A DNA stretch of 64,000 bases from Coriaria nepalensis (taxonomy: Eukaryota; Streptophyta; Magnoliopsida; Cucurbitales; Coriariaceae): assembly GCA_027186245.1 (NCBI GenBank), contig CP114499.1, positions 5,585,001 to 5,649,000 on the forward strand, given 5' to 3'. Both the position numbers and the translations under genes were made by a program. Numbering within the stretch: the first letter of the stretch is position 1; every line of letters begins with the position of its first letter. The notes beneath the pieces were generated by a model. It did no database searches, was not told where the DNA came from, and worked only from the letters and a program-made list of their open reading frames with translations. Positions 58,311 to 64,000 of the stretch are shown here, in pieces.

Positions 58311-61158
58311 ATGGTAGCGGGAACGCAGCAACTTCAACAGCAGCCGGAGCATCTGCAAGAACAAGCACCTCAAGATCATCCTCAACCTTTACCTACAGCT
58401 GAAGAAGAGGCCTACAAGAGGAATACTGATTGCGTTTACTTTCTCGCTTCGCCTTTGACATGTAAAAAGGTTCGCGCTGATTCGATTCCATTCACTTTTT
58501 GCCTTTTATCTTTGTTATTATTTTTTTTTTTGTTGGATCTTAGGGTTCGTAATTTTTTTTTTCCCACATGCTAGATGGTTCATTCTGAATATAAAGTTCA
58601 AAAGCTTCAATCTTTCTTAGGGTTTCTCATTTTTCTCATCTTAGGGTGAAATATAGTATCTTCGGAAAATCCAAATTATCTAATTGTTCCTGTGCATGTG
58701 TTCAAGGGTTCTAGGGCTTATATTTTATGTACCTTGTTTTATAATTAAATCTGCATACCTTCTAGTAACTTGATGGAACGATGTTAGTATCCATTGTTTT
58801 TAAAGCTACAGTCCATTTCACCGTTTAGGTTTCTGATTCTGTAATAGGAAAAGTTGAGGATTGCTGCCTGGTACTATGAGATCTTTTTTCCAGCACTTTG
58901 TTATCCACTCATAATAGCACTAGGAAGATTTAGTTGAGAATTTAGTACCTTCATTGGTGATTTGTTTCACTAACTTCCCTATTTTGTCAATTTTCCCATA
59001 GGGAGCCGAATGTGAGTACCGCCACAGTGAATATGCACGGGTTAATCCTAGGGACTGTTGGTTCTGGTTGAATGGTAATTGTTTGAATCTGAAATGTTCA
59101 TTCCGACATCCAGTAGGTTCCCTTCTCTCCCTTTTCATTTCCCCTCCCAATATAAATTTCCTCCACATATACCATCGTTTCGTCTTTTATAAGAATAATA
59201 ATTGTACTTGTTGTCTTTGTGTTCAGCCTCTTGATGGCTTGTTAGGAACCCCCCACGCAGAAAATACTGGAAGTTCTTCTGTGACTCCAATACAGACCCC
59301 AGCTTATCCTTCAACAAATGCGCAGTTAAACCCAGGCAAACAAGCTGTACCCTGTATTTTCTTCCAAAAGGGGCTGTGTTTGAAAGGAGATCGATGTGCA
59401 TTCTTGCATGGACTGCCTCCTTCTACTACAGCTAGTAAATCCCCTCAGCCACCATCAGTTACCCAGCCTAGCCAGCAACCAAGTACCCAAAAGAATAATG
59501 GTGGCATTGAGAGAGGACCTCAAGAGCAGAAGATTCCTCAACCCAGTATCTCAAAGCCCATTTTAGTTCATCCTCGGGCTAAAATTGCTGCGAAGGATCA
59601 TGAAGCCATACAAGTTACACAACCACCCAGGAGTGGGCTTATCACTAATAGGAATGCACTGCCTACTACTGGTTCAGAAGATGAAGCTAGAAGATACAAG
59701 GTCATGGATGTTCATCCTGCTTTAAATGGGAACTCAACTAGCAAGTCCAGTCATTTGCATCAGGTGCATGTTTCGGGTGATCATGGATTTCAAAACGGTA
59801 AGGAGACTGATGAGCTTCTGAGGGAGTCTTCTCCAGGATTTGATGTTCTTGTGGATGATGAGTTGAGAGATTCTGGCTATTACCATAATGAAGAACAATT
59901 TGGGCGAACAGGAGGAGCTCCTGAAGGAAGGAACTTGAATTCTGTGAATGAATACGATAGGAACCATTCAGTCTCTGATGTTGATCGAGACAGGTTCCAT
60001 GAGGGACGTGGTTTTGACTATGACCACTTGCAAGGACAGTATGGTTGGGAGCAGCATAGAGCTTCATCTGAGAGAATGTTAGTGGGACCCACTGATTCTG
60101 ATAGGAGGGGTTACTGGAAATCTGATAGTCCTGATCGTTATGATGAGTCTGATTTGCGCTATAGATTATCCAAGCAAAGACGGGGTAATGGTTTGAGATC
60201 TGTGGTTAGTAATGATAATGCACTTGGGGAGAGAAGCAATCGGGCCTCATTTAGAAGGGATTCACACCATGTGGGCCCCAAGGAAAACTCCCTCTCTGGC
60301 CGCCTTCATGGCAGAATAAAGCTTCCAAGGAGATCTCCTCCAGTCATAGATGGTGGGGATGGAAGATATTGGGGTAGGTCCTCTCCTGGAAGGACTCCTA
60401 GCTCCTCTTACCAGGCAAGGCACAGAGATGAAATAAAAGGCAGGGTTGAAGAGAATTACAATAATAGTGGAAGAAATTTCAGGGGCCTGCCTCGTGTAAG
60501 GAGAGAAATGATGGATGATGGAGGTCCTGATTTTGCTCCTCCCAAAAGACTTTCTGAGTTGAAAGGGGAAAAAGGTGGAGAGATAAGAGAGCGACAATCC
60601 CTTGGCAAGAGTAAAAGCTTGGATGATCATGAACAGCATGAAGGTAGTAATCTTGCATTTGAGGGGCCTAAGCCTCTTAGTGAGATTCTGAAACGGAAAA
60701 GAGAAGCTGGAGCGACTGGAAAACTACCTACCAATAGAGGAGATGGTGGTAATAATAATCAGATCAAAACAGGAGAAAGGTTGAATAAGAAGCAGAGGGA
60801 GCAAGAAGCCAATAATAAGGGAAAATCCCAGTCTGCACCTACTACTGATGCGGTTGGAACAGAAGATGGAGAAGATAAAGTGGCTGCTAATAATGAGTCA
60901 TATCTGCCTCTCCCTGAAACTGAAGAGGGTATGATTTATGATGACACCATGGAAGACCATGAGTTGGAAGGTTTTGGCCAGAGAGATGATGGAAATTATG
61001 AATACGAGCAATATGAGGATGAGGAGGGGGATTACAATTATGAAGAAGGTGATAATGTAGTCCCCGAAGGGGAGGAGTATTATTATGAGGAAGAAGAAGG
61101 AGAAGAAGGCGGTGGTGGGGATGACCTAGATAAGAAAACTGGCGTCATTTCTTCTTGA
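58311..61158 (+). CDS. CCCH zinc-finger protein (C3H17/C3H32 type)
   Basis: Three exons, 58311-58469, 59002-59112 and 59227-61158, give 733 residues. Three CCCH fingers sit in the first 160 residues: C-x9-C-x5-C-x3-H (CVYFLASPLTC then CEYRH, spanning the first intron), C-x7-C-x4-C-x3-H (CWFWLNGNCLNLKCSFRH) and C-x7-C-x5-C-x3-H (CIFFQKGLCLKGDRCAFLH). A long Arg/Ser/Asp/Gly-rich disordered body follows, and then a very acidic tail (EEEEGEEGGGGDDLDKK). Fingers of this layout bind RNA; the plant proteins are nuclear, and C3H17 has been linked to seed and vegetative development. It resembles At2g02160, whose locus neighbours the remorin At2g02170. The first ATG at 58311 fits the conserved start. 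Confidence 0.92.
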
Positions 61159-62599
61159 TCAAGTGTGTTACTTGGTGGAAGGAGAAACATCATTTGCTTC
61201 CATGGTTAGTTTTGGTTCAGCAGAATTAGTCGAGCTGCTAGAATTTCTTTTCTAAACTAAGGATGTCAACTTATCCGAGTATTTTTCTTTCTTTTCTCTT
61301 TTTCCTTGTATTAATTGAAACCATTTCATTGTACTTAAAAAAAAAACATATCATTAGATGGGGGAGTTCGCTTTTTGGTTTTGGGTCTTATGCTTGGGGC
61401 ATGCTATTGCTGAGCTCTCTCGTTGATAGCAGGGCGCACGGTGTAACAATAGAAAGAAAGCTGATAAGATTTTGTTGTTTCTAATCTTCCTTACCTTTTG
61501 CCCCACTTTTGTTTTGTTCTTCTTATTTTACTTTAGTAATTTCGTAATTTGCTCATTGAATTATCAAAAATCATAGTATAACCCCCTCCCCCTTCAGTTA
61601 TTAACCTTTTTTTTTATTTTGGTGGCCAAAATTAATACTCATTAGTCACTTACTCCGTGAACAATAAAAAAAAAGGAGACAGTGGCTAAGGTCTAATAGT
61701 TTAAGGGGCTAGAAAGAGTTTTGAAAAGTTAGGTAGGTGAATGATAAAATATCTAATAGTTTAAGGGGTAAAATGTAACTTTTGATAATAGTTTAAGGGG
61801 CTACATTAATTTCTCACCTCTCTCTTTTATTTCTTCTTTCTTTTGGGTGAAATAGGTTAAATATCAGGCAGACGAGTCATACTATCAGGCAGAGGAGCCC
61901 CCAATCCCAACTATCAGGTAGATAATATAATACCAATTAAGAAACAGTCTTTCATCATGTGAAAAGATCACTTTTTTTTTTTTTCAATTTTTATTGGATA
62001 CTTAATCTCGATCGATTATCAATCTCACTTAGCAAAAGCTTAATTTTGCATTCAGGTGGACACAACCTCTTACAATCCGCATCAGAAGAACACGGTGGGC
62101 TTACGGACCCGTCATCAACCCATAACTGTTCTTCCAAGTCATCTGAAGAACTTTTTCCATCAATGCCACTTCCTTCAAAACATGTCATCATAAGGATAAT
62201 GTAATTAAGCATAGATCTACTATGATTGTGTTTCTTAATTTTATTATCTACTTGATCATATTATGATGAACATCGATACTTACCGTTATAAGTAATTTAG
62301 TAAACGAGATTAGAGAGAAAAGAGACTAACAAGTTGTCATGGAAGATCACTATAGAACTCTTGAACCGCCGCCTTCTCCATTTGGTTTCATGTGTTAGAG
62401 AACCGGCTTTTAAGCTTCAGTCCCATTTGGGTTGGGTGAATTTTTGCTCGGTTTTCTAACCTTAATGAAACAGTGTGTTTCACTATTTAGGGGGAAATTC
62501 TTCAAGATCCCGAATTAGGGCTTTAACAACCTCCTCTCTTCTTCCTCTCGGATCTTCTTACGATATGATATCAATTTAGGGCTATTAGAATTAAAAGGA
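61159..62599. other. Intergenic region with short recurring words and a Cys-rich fragment
   Basis: 3' flank of the CCCH gene. The word taatagtttaagggg occurs three times (about 61696, 61752, 61786) and actatcaggcag-like words recur at 61860-61920. A minus-strand fragment at 62212-61991 contains CSSDADCKRLCPPECK. No supportable complete gene. Confidence 0.55.
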
Positions 62600-63235
62600 C
62601 AAACACATAAAATGTTTCACCTTAAGAACTTCAAGAGCAGCAAACCCAGAAAAAAACAGAGAATATAAAATAGAGGAGTTCTATAAAACTTCAGCAGATT
62701 TTCATTGATCTAAACTTGAATAAATACCAACATACATTCATAAACAAAGTACAACACCAGTGCACCATTAACAGGCTACACAAAAACGTGAAGAACACTT
62801 ACACTCAACAAAAGCAATGACACTTACAATAAAAAATAGACAAGGACCAAAAAATAGAAAAGAAATTGAAATTCTACAACCACTTCACTGACAGTGAACA
62901 AAAAATAGTCATAACTTGAACCCCCTTCAATCTGACTTCGCACAAAGCTCCTTCAACAAGCTAACATCAATTCAAACTTGATCCAAGGCAAATTAGGAGG
63001 AATCGGATCAGCCAAGATCAGAAATTAACTCAAACTGCCAATGCAACAATAAAACCGAATTGGAGTTCAAACTTGACTTCCAGAGAACCAAATTAGATGA
63101 AACTTGATCCCACAAGTTTGTAATGATCTAGGCTTGCTTCTAGAAGAGAAGTCAACGCAGAAAAATGATCCAAACAAAAAGTCAACTATTTTTGGATCAT
63201 CCATCATTTGAGCAATTGAATCATGTCTTCAAACA
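62600..63235 (-). repeat. Probable 3' LTR of the terminal copia element
   Basis: Non-coding sequence directly after the RNase-H end and purine tract, beginning TGTTTGAAGACATG on the minus strand. No second copy lies within the window, so the length is a guess. Confidence 0.5.
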
Positions 63236-64000
63236 CTCCTCCTTGATGCAATTGCTTATTACACCAATCTTGGTTCTGAAGTGCTCGAACTTGTGAGTTA
63301 CAAGAGGCTTGGTGCAAGTGTCTACATTCTGGTTTTCTGAATTGCAGAAAGCCATTCTAATTTCCCCATTCTTCACCCTTTCTCTAATTGAGTGAAACTT
63401 AACCAAAATGTGTTTAGTCCTTCCAAAATGCACCGGATGGCAATAGCAGATTTGCTATCACAATTTATGACAGTAGAGACAGATTGGTCAAACCCCAAAT
63501 CAGCAAGTATTTTCCTGAGCCATACAGCATGATTGGAAGCCAAAGCTGCTGCTACACATTCAGCCTCAGTAGAGGATTGAGTAACCATGCTTTGCTTCTT
63601 AGAACTCCAACAGAGTATCCCAGATCCTAGGGAGAAACAGAAGCCACTCGTGCTTTTTGAATCATCAATGGACCCTGCCCAATTACTGTCCACAAAACCT
63701 TCCAATATCAACTCTCCTCCTTCATACAAAATCTCATAGTTGAGAGTGTCTTTTAGGTATCTCAACACTCTCTTTGCAGCTCCCATATGGACTTGAGAAG
63801 GGTTATTCATAAATCTAGATAGGATGCTAACAGAATACATAATATCTAGTCTGGTGGCAGTGAGGTACATCAAGCCTCCAATTAGGCTTCTATACACGGT
63901 TTCCTCTACCCTTGTTGATCCATCCTCTTTCCTTAGTTTTTCATTTATTATCATATGGGTAGAAACAGGATTGCTCATTTCCATTTTAAATTTCTTAACT
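62600..64000 (-). mobile_element. 3' end of a third Ty1-copia element, running off the window
   Basis: Minus-strand reverse-transcriptase/RNase-H text from the window edge to about 63220: SLIGGLMYLTATRLDIMYSV, RVLRYLKDT, SKSTSGFCFSLGSGILCWSS and SSTEAEC. After CDSKSAIAI (about 63430) the frame shifts and continues with GRTKHILVKFHSIRERVKNG and CTKPLVTHKFEHFR. The stop is followed by a purine tract (AAGGAGGAG) and, at 63235 on the minus strand, TGTTTGAAGACA, the likely start of the 3' LTR. The LTR probably extends to about 62,600; its end is not certain. Gag, integrase and the other LTR would lie outside the window. Confidence 0.85.

Overview
The window is nuclear DNA of a flowering plant, almost certainly a eudicot. 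The coding genes are split by many short AT-rich GT-AG introns, intergenic DNA is AT-rich with microsatellites, and there are several decayed Ty1-copia retrotransposons and a DUF4283-type non-LTR relic. The proteins match plant families (SPT6-like with a WG/GW tail, VQ protein, inactive LRR receptor kinase, TOM1/TOM3, remorin, plant CCCH protein). I cannot name the species. All gene names come from recognising protein motifs; no database search was run, and exon borders were placed by hand from splice signals and reading phase.

Layout: 0.3-7.6 kb (+) SPT6-like elongation factor, first exon outside the window. 9.3-11.2 kb (-) RING-H2 ubiquitin ligase, convergent with SPT6L. 11.6-14.6 kb (-) a decayed PQBP1-like gene. 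18.4-19.1 kb (+) VQ-motif protein. 23.2-25.3 kb (-) Mpv17/PMP22 family protein with a plastid-like N-terminus. 25.6-26.1 kb (+) GNAT acetyltransferase relic. 26.7-29.7 kb (-) LRR receptor pseudokinase. 31.3-33.6 kb (-) TIPIN/Swi3 replication-fork protein. 34.5-35.7 kb (+) decayed RNF113/CWC24-type gene. 36.4-37.7 kb (-) decayed DEP-DUF547 gene directly abutting a Ty1-copia element (37.7-42.3 kb). 42.9-50.9 kb is a repeat-rich block with a DUF4283 retroelement fragment, a second copia gag fragment with a 709-bp LTR, and tandem duplications. 50.9-54.2 kb (-) TOM3-like membrane protein. 55.5-57.7 kb (+) remorin. 58.3-61.2 kb (+) CCCH zinc-finger protein. 62.6 kb to the end (-) the 3' end of a third copia element.

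The genes are independent transcription units, not an operon. The clearest collective signals are two. TOM3, remorin and CCCH17-type genes lie side by side, the same trio that I recall as consecutive loci At2g02180-At2g02170-At2g02160 in Arabidopsis. Four separate gene relics keep recognisable exons but carry frameshifts, stops or missing exons; they suggest a fractionating duplicated segment, although uncorrected base indels in the assembly must be excluded. No tRNA, rRNA or CRISPR was seen; small non-coding RNAs could not be assessed by eye. I found no clearly new biological system.
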